DNA of 64,000 bases from Actinocorallia sp. API 0066. Its GTDB lineage: Bacteria; Actinomycetota; Actinomycetes; Streptosporangiales; Streptosporangiaceae. The stretch spans positions 372,001 through 436,000 of the forward strand of contig NZ_JAJLQY010000002.1 in NCBI RefSeq assembly GCF_020991275.1, given 5' to 3'. A model generated the notes under the pieces. The model was not told the DNA's origin. It saw nothing but the letters and a program-made list of their open reading frames with translations, and made no database searches. The first letter of the stretch is position 1; each line of letters starts with the position of its first letter. The position numbers were made by a program, and so were the translations under genes. Of this stretch, positions 17,654-25,404 are shown piece by piece.

Positions 17654-18508
17654 TTACCGGAGGGGCCGGATGAGCCCCTCCTGCACGACGCTGCCTATGA
17701 GCCGGTGGGAACGGTCCGTCAGCGAGCCCCGGCACAGCGCGCGGGCGCCGCCCGCCCACAGCCCCTCCTGGTCGTAGAAGACCCAGTCGTCGGCGCGCGG
17801 CGTGGCGTGCAGCCACAGCGTGTGGTCGAGGCTGGCGAACTGGAGGCCGCCGCTGTCGAGCGTCGTGGCGTGCGGCGCGACGGAGCTGCTCAACAGCAGG
17901 AGGTCGGAGGCGTAGGCGACGGCGCAGGCATGCAGCAGCGGGTCGTCGGGCAGCGCCTCGCGGGTCCTGAACCAGAACCGCTGGACGGGCGGCGCGCTCT
18001 CGCCGCGCAGCGCGGCGAACCTGGGCAGTTCGGCGGCGAACCTGATCTCCAGCGGGCTGTCCCCGTGCACCGTGGCGAACCACTCGCGGGTCGCGGTGTC
18101 CGCCGCCGACAGCACCTCGCGGTCGGACGGCAGCTCTTCGGGCTCGGGCCTGTCGGTCTTGGCGGGCTGATGGGAGAACCCCTCCTCGGGCCGGTGGAAC
18201 GACGCCGACAGGTGGAAGATCGGCTTGCCGTGCTGGACGGCGACCGTCCGCCGGGTGGTGAAGCTGCCGCCGTCACGGATCGGGTCCACCTGGTAGACGA
18301 GCGGCGCCGCGGGGTCTCCGGGGCGCAGGAAATAGGCGTGGAGGGAGTGGACGAGCCGGTCGGCCGGAACGGTCCGGCCCGCCGCCATGAGGGCCTGGGC
18401 GGCCACCTCGCCGCCGAACACGCGGGTGTGCCGGGTCGGCGTCGCGGTGCCTCGGAAGAGGAACGTGTCCAGCCGCTCCATAGTGACTATCTCCGGTATT
18501 CCGGCCAT
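17654..18508 (-). CDS. tesB: Acyl-CoA thioesterase II (TesB family)
   Basis: This 284-aa double-hotdog thioesterase hydrolyses medium- and long-chain acyl-CoAs. The N-terminal hotdog shows RVFGGEVAAQALMAAGRTVP and HSLHAYFLRPGDP. The C-terminal hotdog shows SLDHTLWLHATPRADDWVFY, in which the Asp-His region and later Thr/Gln form the active site. The start at 18508 (MAGIPEIVTMERLD) gives a normal length. It follows the amidohydrolase and CoA-transferase genes in the same direction, so a local acyl-CoA function is plausible. Confidence 0.9.
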   Translation of the reverse strand: MAGIPEIVTMERLDTFLFRGTATPTRHTRVFGGEVAAQALMAAGRTVPADRLVHSLHAYFLRPGDPAAPLVYQVDPIRDGGSFTTRRTVAVQHGKPIFHLSASFHRPEEGFSHQPAKTDRPEPEELPSDREVLSAADTATREWFATVHGDSPLEIRFAAELPRFAALRGESAPPVQRFWFRTREALPDDPLLHACAVAYASDLLLLSSSVAPHATTLDSGGLQFASLDHTLWLHATPRADDWVFYDQEGLWAGGARALCRGSLTDRSHRLIGSVVQEGLIRPLR

Positions 18509-18572
18509 GTCGCACCTTCCGTCCTTGTCGTCTCCGTAGTAATCGAAGACTGACCGCGCCTGATTCCCGACC

Positions 18573-19988
18573 CTAGTGAAAAGGTGCCAAAGTCCCGCAC
18601 GTCGGGGTTGGTCCGGCGAACCAGGCACCCACCACCGGGTTGTCGGGAAGCGCGGCGAGCGCGTCGGCGAGCGGCGCGCGCAGCAGCACGAGATCGGCGG
18701 GCAGCCCGGGGACGATCCGGCGCGCCGGCCCGCCCGGATCGTCAGCGGGCGCCAGGTAGGCGTCCAGGGCGCGGCGTGCGGGGATCCGCTCGGCGGGCCC
18801 GACGACGGCGCCGGAGCGGGCGCGCCTCCGGACGGCGGCGTGCATGACGAGCCACGGATCGAGCGGCCCGTAGGGGGCGTCACTAGACAGCGCCACAGGG
18901 ATTCCGGCCTCAAGGAGGGTGGCGCAGCGGTAGAGATCGGGGTGGTCCGTAGGAGGGACGTCGCGTAGGTAGTCGTCGCCCCGGTCGGCGAGGAATCCGG
19001 GCTGGGTGACGACCCGTAGGCCGAGCCGCCTGATCCGGTCGAGGAGGTCGGCGGGGACGAGCGCGGCGTGCTCGATCCTGTCTCCTACGCGCACCCCGGT
19101 CGTGTCGAAGGCGATGAGGAGAAGGACGAGCGCCGCATACGTCACGCAGTGGACGGCCACCGGGCGGCCCGCCTCGTGCGCCGCCGCGATCCTCGTGGCG
19201 AGTTCCTCCGGTGTCGGCAGAGCCGAGTCGGCGATGACGATCTTCTCGGGGCCCGCGCTCATGCCCTCGGGCAGCGGCTCCCGCGCCCCGAGCAGCCTGA
19301 CGTGTTGTGGCAGCGCCCCTGAGGCGCGTGCCTGCGCGAGCCTGGCGACGGCCCCGGACGCGAGGTCGGGTGTCGCGTCGGTGACCGAGGTGATTCCGTA
19401 GCGCGTAAGGGAGCCGCCCACCTTGGCGAGCGCCGAACCGTCGTCGGCGTCGGGCAGCCTGGAGCGCAGCCAGCCGTCCGCCCGCCACAGCCGGCCCGTG
19501 GGCTCTCCGGCGCCGTCCCGCTCGATCCCGGGGTCGTCGCCCGCCACGAGCCCGGCAGCGCGGACGGCGGCCGTGTTGAGGATCCACAGGGCGCCGCTGC
19601 GGTGCTGCACCCGGACGGGCACGTCGGCACGGAACGCGTCAAGGCCCCCGGCGTCGAGCAGGCCCGCGACGGACTCGGCGTACCCGACGCCCCTGATCCA
19701 GCCGTCGGAGCCCGGCGCGGCGGCCCGCAGCGCCGTCTTCAGCGCCGCCGCGTCGCGCACCTCGGGCGGGCCGCAGCGCACCGACCTGCCAGCCGCCGCG
19801 AGCGCCAGCAGGTGCACATGGTGGTCGCACAGGCCAGGAAGCAGAGCCCGGCCCGCACAGGCGACGACCTCGTCCTCGCCCGCGCGCGCGAGCCCCGGCC
19901 CGACTTCGAGGACGACCCCTTGAGCGACCCGTACGTCGACCCGCCTCGTCCCGTCGACCTCGGCGTCCCGGAACAGCACACCGCCCAT
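18573..19988 (-). CDS. Amidohydrolase (YtcJ/amidohydrolase_3 type)
   Basis: This is a 471-aa metal-dependent hydrolase. The N-terminal beta domain leads to GLCDHHVHL, the HxH metal motif. Later ligands fit AVHCVTYAALV, RIEHAALVP and the aspartate in ALSSDAPYGPLDPW. The C-terminal GLPADLVLLRAPL strand closes the composite beta-sandwich as in YtcJ-like enzymes. The physiological substrate is unknown. It lies 25 bp downstream of the CoA transferase and 64 bp upstream of tesB, forming a likely operon. Confidence 0.87.
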   Translation of the reverse strand: MGGVLFRDAEVDGTRRVDVRVAQGVVLEVGPGLARAGEDEVVACAGRALLPGLCDHHVHLLALAAAGRSVRCGPPEVRDAAALKTALRAAAPGSDGWIRGVGYAESVAGLLDAGGLDAFRADVPVRVQHRSGALWILNTAAVRAAGLVAGDDPGIERDGAGEPTGRLWRADGWLRSRLPDADDGSALAKVGGSLTRYGITSVTDATPDLASGAVARLAQARASGALPQHVRLLGAREPLPEGMSAGPEKIVIADSALPTPEELATRIAAAHEAGRPVAVHCVTYAALVLLLIAFDTTGVRVGDRIEHAALVPADLLDRIRRLGLRVVTQPGFLADRGDDYLRDVPPTDHPDLYRCATLLEAGIPVALSSDAPYGPLDPWLVMHAAVRRRARSGAVVGPAERIPARRALDAYLAPADDPGGPARRIVPGLPADLVLLRAPLADALAALPDNPVVGAWFAGPTPTCGTLAPFH

Positions 19989-20013
19989 CCGGTCACCCTA
20001 CGCCCGCCGCAGT

Positions 20014-21234
20014 TCAGGGCGGTGAGACCCCGAGCGAGCGGAGGACGGCCACGGTGTCGGCGCCGGACGGAGACGCCGGGCCGGGGACGGCGGTGCGCGG
20101 GGTCGGCGGCGAGACGGGAAGCGCACCGGACGGCGTGGGGATCGTCCACCTACCGGGCTCTCCCTCGACGCGAAGGCTCACGCCCTCAGCAACGCACGGA
20201 AGGGTGGCCGCGACGACGTCCGTCATGGACACGTCCCACAGGACTCCCGTCCCGTCCGGTGGTGTGGAGGCGGCGAGGACGGCGGCCGTCAGCCCGGTGA
20301 GCGGGTCGGCCAGGGCGTCGCCGACGAAGACCGGGCCGCGCGCGTCACGGGCGACGAGCCCGGCCGAGGCGGCGACGTCGTCGCCGAACCCGACGCGGTC
20401 GAGCCCCCTGCCGTGCGCGGTGATCGACACCCACGTGGTGCCCGACGCTGCGGCGGCCTCCGCGTCCAGCCCCCAGCGTGCCAGCGCGCGCGGCCGTGAC
20501 GCCTCGATGACGATGTCGGCGGCCTCCACCAGGGCGGCGAGCGCCCGCCTCCCGTCGGGAGTCTCCGGATCGAGGACGACCGACGCGTGGCCCGCGTGCA
20601 GGAGGTCGTAGAAGGCGGGGTTCCCTCGACGGGCGCCGTCCGGCCTGGTGGGCGTCTCCACCTTCACCACGCGGGCACCGGCGAGTCCGAGCAGACACGC
20701 GCACAGCGGCCCCGCCCACAGCGCGGAGAAGTCCACCACCAGCAGCCCCGCGACCGGCCGTGGCGCTCCGGGCTCGGGGAGACGCGGCACGTCCGGCCGC
20801 CGGACGGGACCCGCCGCGACGCCGAGCAGCGCCGCCCGTTCCGCGAGTTCCGCCCCGGTGTGGTCGCGCAGCCAGCGCCCGACCGCCGTCCACACCCCCT
20901 CATCCGGCTCCGCGAAGGCGAGCGCGCCCAGCAGCGCCGGATCGTCGTCCCGCGCGCACGACACCGCCGCCCACCCGTCGCGCGTGGGCAGCAGCCGACA
21001 GCTCCCGCCCACCGAGACGTCGCCGCGCCGCCCGCGCCCGGTGACCGCCGCCCGTTCGCCGAGCAGCCGCGCCCCGGCCACGACGACGCCCGTCGCCGCC
21101 GTGAACCGCGCGCCGAGCCGCTCGGCGGTCAGCGCCGCCGATCCCGGGGGCACGAGCGGGGGCTCCCCGGCCCGTCCGGTGAGCGGCACGACGCCGCTCG
21201 CCGCCCAGGCCCGCAGGTCCGCAAAATCCTCCAC
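20014..21234 (-). CDS. CaiB/BaiF-type CoA transferase with rearranged domain order
   Basis: This is a 406-aa family III CoA transferase relative. The motif that normally opens the protein (LLVVDFSALWAGPLCACLLG, then LAGARVVKVETPTRPDG) occurs here at about residues 165-205. It is preceded by about 160 residues resembling a C-terminal half (DGWAAVSCARDDDPALLGAL), so the order is permuted compared with CaiB or formyl-CoA transferase. A conserved Asp lies in GRGLDRVGFGDDVAASAGL. It is divergent from the crotonase gene, suggesting a shared acyl-CoA pathway. Confidence 0.8.
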   Translation of the reverse strand: MEDFADLRAWAASGVVPLTGRAGEPPLVPPGSAALTAERLGARFTAATGVVVAGARLLGERAAVTGRGRRGDVSVGGSCRLLPTRDGWAAVSCARDDDPALLGALAFAEPDEGVWTAVGRWLRDHTGAELAERAALLGVAAGPVRRPDVPRLPEPGAPRPVAGLLVVDFSALWAGPLCACLLGLAGARVVKVETPTRPDGARRGNPAFYDLLHAGHASVVLDPETPDGRRALAALVEAADIVIEASRPRALARWGLDAEAAAASGTTWVSITAHGRGLDRVGFGDDVAASAGLVARDARGPVFVGDALADPLTGLTAAVLAASTPPDGTGVLWDVSMTDVVAATLPCVAEGVSLRVEGEPGRWTIPTPSGALPVSPPTPRTAVPGPASPSGADTVAVLRSLGVSPP

Positions 21235-21343
21235 AACACCCTCCTGACCTGAGGCTAACCGGGTTATCCACAGGCCGGGCCCGTCGGGGTCGCGGCCGGG
21301 TTACACTCGGGACCAGCGGTGATCTTGGGTTTGGGGAGGTGTC

Positions 21344-22390
21344 GTGAGCGCGGTGGCGGTGGTGTCGGTGAAGGAGCTGGCCGAGGGTGCGGTGAAGGAA
21401 CTCGCGGTGGGCGAGAACGGGTTTCCGGGTGTGGTCGGGGTGGATCTGGGCGGGGTGCGGGGCGCGGGCGTGCTCGGGCGCGCGGTCGAGCGGCTCGCCG
21501 CGTACGAGGGGATCCTCGTCGGGCTGGTGGCCACGGCGCAGCCGCTCGAAGCGGCGCGGGTGCTCGCCCCGCACCTCGACGTCACGCTGGCGCGGTCCGG
21601 GCGGGCGCTGCCCAGGCCCTACGTGGGCGTCGCGGATCCACCGGAGGCGCTGGCGGAACTGCACGAGAAGGCGGCGGCGCGGCCCCAGGCGGCGTCCGTG
21701 CTGGGCGCGGTGCTGCGCGCGGGCGTCAGGCTCGACGTGCCGCAGGCGCTCGACCTTGAGTCGTTCGCCTACTCGACGCTGCTCGGCGGCGGCGAGTTCG
21801 CGTCCTGGCTGGCCGGGCGCGGCCCGGCCGAACCTCCGGCCGAGGTGGCCGAACCCGTCCTGCTCAGCCGTGACGGCGAGCTCCTGCACGTCACCCTGAA
21901 CCGGCCGGAGCGGCGCAACGCCTACGGCCGCCAGGTGCGCGACGCCCTGGTGGAGGCGCTCTCCCTGCCCGGACACGACACGTCCATCCGGCGGGTCCTG
22001 CTGGACGGCGCGGGCCCCGTCTTCTGCGCGGGCGGCGACCTCGCCGAGTTCGGCACCGCGCCCGACCTCGCCACCGCGCACTTCATCCGCACCCGTGCGG
22101 GCGCCGCCCTCCCGCTGCACCGGCTGCGCGAGCGCGTCACGGTGCGGGTGCACGGCACGTGCGTCGGCGCGGGCGTCGAGCTTCCGGCGTTCGCGGGCGC
22201 CGTCGTCGCGTCCCCGGGAACGACGTTCCGGCTGCCGGAGGTGGCGATGGGCCTGATCCCGGGCGCGGGCGGCACGGTGAGCCTGCCCCGCCGGATCGGC
22301 CGGTGGCGGACGCTGCACCTGGCGCTGACCGGCGCGTCCCTCGACGTGGAAACGGCCCTCGCGTGGGGACTGGTCGACCGGCTCGCTTGA
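21344..22390 (+). CDS. Enoyl-CoA hydratase/isomerase family protein with N-terminal extension
   Basis: The crotonase core occupies about residues 170-348: LLHVTLNRPERRNAYGRQVR, then GAGPVFCAGGDLAEFG and an oxyanion-hole region RVHGTCVGAGVELPAFA. The glutamate-bearing helix reads RLPEVAMGLIPGAGGTVSLP. The first 165 residues are an extension without recognised motifs. The crotonase part stops soon after GLVDRLA and lacks the usual C-terminal trimer helices. Such extended proteins occur in actinomycetes beside unusual CoA transferases, as here. GTG 21344 is the chosen start. Confidence 0.82.
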   Translation: MSAVAVVSVKELAEGAVKELAVGENGFPGVVGVDLGGVRGAGVLGRAVERLAAYEGILVGLVATAQPLEAARVLAPHLDVTLARSGRALPRPYVGVADPPEALAELHEKAAARPQAASVLGAVLRAGVRLDVPQALDLESFAYSTLLGGGEFASWLAGRGPAEPPAEVAEPVLLSRDGELLHVTLNRPERRNAYGRQVRDALVEALSLPGHDTSIRRVLLDGAGPVFCAGGDLAEFGTAPDLATAHFIRTRAGAALPLHRLRERVTVRVHGTCVGAGVELPAFAGAVVASPGTTFRLPEVAMGLIPGAGGTVSLPRRIGRWRTLHLALTGASLDVETALAWGLVDRLA

Positions 22391-22521
22391 CGCGGAGCGA
22401 GATCTAAGTTTGCATTCGATTCCATCCCAAGTCGGGCAGGCTGATGGTCGCCGACCCGGTCCGATAACTACGTTGCCTCATACGAGAATGACGCTCCAAA
22501 CCGAGGAGGACGGGGTGCGCC

Positions 22522-24816
22522 GTGCGCGGTAGACGTTCATCGGCCAGAGGCGGGAAGCCCGCCAAGCCCGTGCGCGCCGGGAAAGGCGTGCGCAGACCGC
22601 GGGTCCTTCCGGTCAGCGGACGGCTCGCCCTGGTGCTGGTCCTTCCCCTCTTCTCGCTGATCGTGCTGTACGCCTTCGCCGCGACGACGACGCTGAACGA
22701 CGCCCTGCGAAGGTTCGACTTCCAGACCCAGTACGACAACCTGGGCGACCCCGCCTCCAAGGTCGTCGAGGCGATCCAGAGCGAACGCGCCGCCGCCGCC
22801 GTCAACGGGCCGGACTTCACCGAGAAGAGCGCCTACACCGACACGATGGTCGCCGCCTTCCGCGCCAAGGCGTTCGCGCCCGACACCCAGGACGCGATGG
22901 ACGAGGTCACCAAGACCCGTGCCCGCGCACTGGACGACTCGCTCGTCGTGCTGTCCACGCTGCGCCTCGGCGTCGGCCAGACCAGCGAGATCGAGATCAT
23001 CATCGGCTACAGCAGCATCGTGGACACCGTGCTCCAGCTGCTCGGCGTCATGGTGAGCATCGACGACATCGACGTCTACCGCAACAGCAACGCCGTCCTG
23101 GACCAGCTCAGCTCCTTCGACCTCATGCTCCGGCAGACGTCGCTGCTGGAGAGCCTGCCGCAGAACGGGCGGCTCGACTCCGTCCAGCGCCAGGCGTTCA
23201 GCGGATGGGCCGACAGCCGTGGGAAGTTCTTCCGGCTCGGCGTGACCTCCCTGGACGGCCCGATGCGCGCCAAGGCCGACGAGTTCGCCCGGTCGCCCGA
23301 GTACGCGAGCCTGACCGAGCTGGAACAGAAGATCGTCATCGGCGGCGTCAACGTGAAGGGCGGCCCGACGGTCGCCGAGTGGCAGCAGACGGTCGGCGTC
23401 GCCTCGCAGGCGTGGTACCTCAACATCGGTGAGGTCAGCGCGCTGCTCAACGCCGAGGTCGAGCCGATCGGCCGGCAGATCATGGTCCGCTTCTGGGCGG
23501 CGGGCGGCATCGGCCTGCTCGCGGTCATCGCGTCGCTGCTGCTGTCGGTCAGGTTCGCCCGGAGCATGACGGCCGACCTGCGGGGCCTGGAGAAGGCGGC
23601 GCACACCCTGGCCGACGAGCGGCTGCCCGACGTCGTCGCCCGGCTGCGGCGCGGCGAGAACATCGACAGGTCCGTCGCCGAAGCGCGCCTGCCGGGCACG
23701 CCGAGGACGCAGGAGGTCGTGTCGGTCGCGGAGGCGTTCGGGACGGTCCAGCACACCGCGGTCGAGGTCGCGATCGGCGAGGCGAAGCTGCGGCAGAGCA
23801 TCGGCAAGGTGTTCGTGAACCTGTCGTGGCGCAGCCAGGGCCTGCTCCAGCGTCAGCTCCAACTGCTCGACATGATGGAGCGGCGCGCCTCCAGCCCCGA
23901 GGAACTCGACGACCTGTTCAAGCTCGACCACCTGACGACCCGGATGCGGCGGCACGCCGAGGGTCTGGTGATCCTGTCCGGGGAGCCGACCGTGCGCGCT
24001 TTCGACCACCCCGTACCGATCGAGGACATCGTCCGCGCCGCCATCGGCGAGGTCGAGGACTACACGCGTGTCGAACCCGTCGTCGCCCGGTCGTCGGCGA
24101 TCACGGGCGGTGTCGTCGCGGACGTCATCCACCTGCTGGCCGAGCTCATCGAGAACGCGACGGTGTTCTCGCCGCCCGGCACGGAGGTGGTCGTCAAAGC
24201 CGAGACCGTCGCGAACGGCCTCGCCGTCGAGGTCATCGACCGCGGCCTCGGCCTCTACCCCGACCAGCTCGCCGAACTCAACCGCAGGCTCGCCGAACCA
24301 CCCGAATTCGACCTCGCCGACTCCGACCGGCTCGGCCTGTTCGTCGTCGGGCGGCTCGCGGCACGGCACGGCATCAGGGTGTCGCTCCAGCCGTCCGCCT
24401 ACGGCGGCACCACCGCCGTCGTGCTCATCCCGACGGGCCTGATCGTGCAGGACACGCAGCCCCGGCGCCAGGTGGACGCGGCCCCGTACCGCGCGACGGC
24501 GGCCCCGGCGCCCGCCCTCGCCGCCGCGCCCGAGCGGCCCCAGCCGCAGCTGACCGCGCCGCCGCGCGCCGCCGACCACCGCTTCGAACCCGACCTCCCG
24601 CCCGAGCAGGGCGGACGGCTCCCACGCCGCCGCAGGCAGCAGAGCATGGCCCCGCAGCTGCGCACCCCCGTGCCGTCGCAGGCGCCCGAGGACGACTACT
24701 TCGAAGAGCCCGATCCCGAGTCGAGCCGCGCCCTCATGTCCTCGCTCCAGTACGGCTGGACGATGGGCCGTGACGAGCAGCCCGACGCACCGACCGACGA
24801 ACGGGAGAGACCATGA
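22522..24816 (+). CDS. cvnA: CvnA-type sensor histidine kinase-like protein with NIT domain
   Basis: This 764-aa membrane sensor belongs to conservons, the four-gene signalling units of actinomycetes. TM1 is at about 31-52 and TM2 at about 325-345. Between them is an extracellular nitrate/nitrite-sensing-like (NIT) domain. A HAMP-like linker follows, then a HATPase_c domain with N-box ELIENATVFSPPGTEV, G1 box DRGLGLYPDQL and G2 box LGLFVVGRLAARHGI. The last 160 residues are a disordered Pro/Arg/Gln tail. GTG 22522 has a GAGGAGG site. Downstream cvnB overlaps by 4 bp, but no cvnC (DUF742) or cvnD GTPase follows. Confidence 0.9.
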   Translation: MRGRRSSARGGKPAKPVRAGKGVRRPRVLPVSGRLALVLVLPLFSLIVLYAFAATTTLNDALRRFDFQTQYDNLGDPASKVVEAIQSERAAAAVNGPDFTEKSAYTDTMVAAFRAKAFAPDTQDAMDEVTKTRARALDDSLVVLSTLRLGVGQTSEIEIIIGYSSIVDTVLQLLGVMVSIDDIDVYRNSNAVLDQLSSFDLMLRQTSLLESLPQNGRLDSVQRQAFSGWADSRGKFFRLGVTSLDGPMRAKADEFARSPEYASLTELEQKIVIGGVNVKGGPTVAEWQQTVGVASQAWYLNIGEVSALLNAEVEPIGRQIMVRFWAAGGIGLLAVIASLLLSVRFARSMTADLRGLEKAAHTLADERLPDVVARLRRGENIDRSVAEARLPGTPRTQEVVSVAEAFGTVQHTAVEVAIGEAKLRQSIGKVFVNLSWRSQGLLQRQLQLLDMMERRASSPEELDDLFKLDHLTTRMRRHAEGLVILSGEPTVRAFDHPVPIEDIVRAAIGEVEDYTRVEPVVARSSAITGGVVADVIHLLAELIENATVFSPPGTEVVVKAETVANGLAVEVIDRGLGLYPDQLAELNRRLAEPPEFDLADSDRLGLFVVGRLAARHGIRVSLQPSAYGGTTAVVLIPTGLIVQDTQPRRQVDAAPYRATAAPAPALAAAPERPQPQLTAPPRAADHRFEPDLPPEQGGRLPRRRRQQSMAPQLRTPVPSQAPEDDYFEEPDPESSRALMSSLQYGWTMGRDEQPDAPTDERERP

Positions 24817-25199
24817 CCAGCGACCTGAACTGGCTGCTCGACGACCTGGTGGACCGGGTCGTCCCCGTGCACCACGCGCTGCTGCTCTCCCGGGACGGCC
24901 TCGTCATGGCCGCGTCGCGCAACCTCGCGCCCGAGGACGCCCAGTTCCTCGCGGCCCTCTCCTCGGGCTTCCACAGCCTGGCCCGCGGCGCCGCCGAGCA
25001 CTACTCGGCCGAACGCGTGAACCAGGCCGTCATCGAACTCGACGACCGCCTCTTTTTTGTCCTCCCCGCCGGTACCGGCACCTGCCTCGCCGTCCTCAGC
25101 GACGCCGGCGCCCAGGCCGCCCAGGTCGCCTACGAGATGGCGCTGCTCATCAAACGGGTCAGCCGCCACCTCACCGCCGCCGCCCGAACCGGCACCTGA
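24813..25199 (+). CDS. cvnB: Roadblock/LC7-domain protein CvnB
   Basis: This 128-aa roadblock/LC7 protein opens with DLNWLLDDLVDRVVPVHHAL and continues LLSRDGLVMAASRNL, as in CvnB. In conservons CvnB sits between the sensor and a small Ras-like GTPase. Its start overlaps the cvnA stop (ATGA), so they are translated together. The usual next genes are missing: 205 bp of non-coding DNA follow and then a convergent gene. This unit must rely on GTPases encoded elsewhere or has lost part of the pathway. Confidence 0.92.
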   Translation: MTSDLNWLLDDLVDRVVPVHHALLLSRDGLVMAASRNLAPEDAQFLAALSSGFHSLARGAAEHYSAERVNQAVIELDDRLFFVLPAGTGTCLAVLSDAGAQAAQVAYEMALLIKRVSRHLTAAARTGT

Positions 25200-25404
25200 C
25201 CCCACCCATCCGCCTAAGACCTACACAACGGCCCGTCCGCACGCGGGCTTTGCCCGGTGACCCCGATCCGCACCACGCGCTGGAGATCCCCGCTCCCGCC
25301 ATGACAGGCCCGACAGAGCGGGGATCCCACCCACACGCTAGCCCGCCCGAACGCCGGAGGGCGAACGGTTTTCCACAGCCCGTCCGGGTGAGCGACGGGT
25401 GCGG

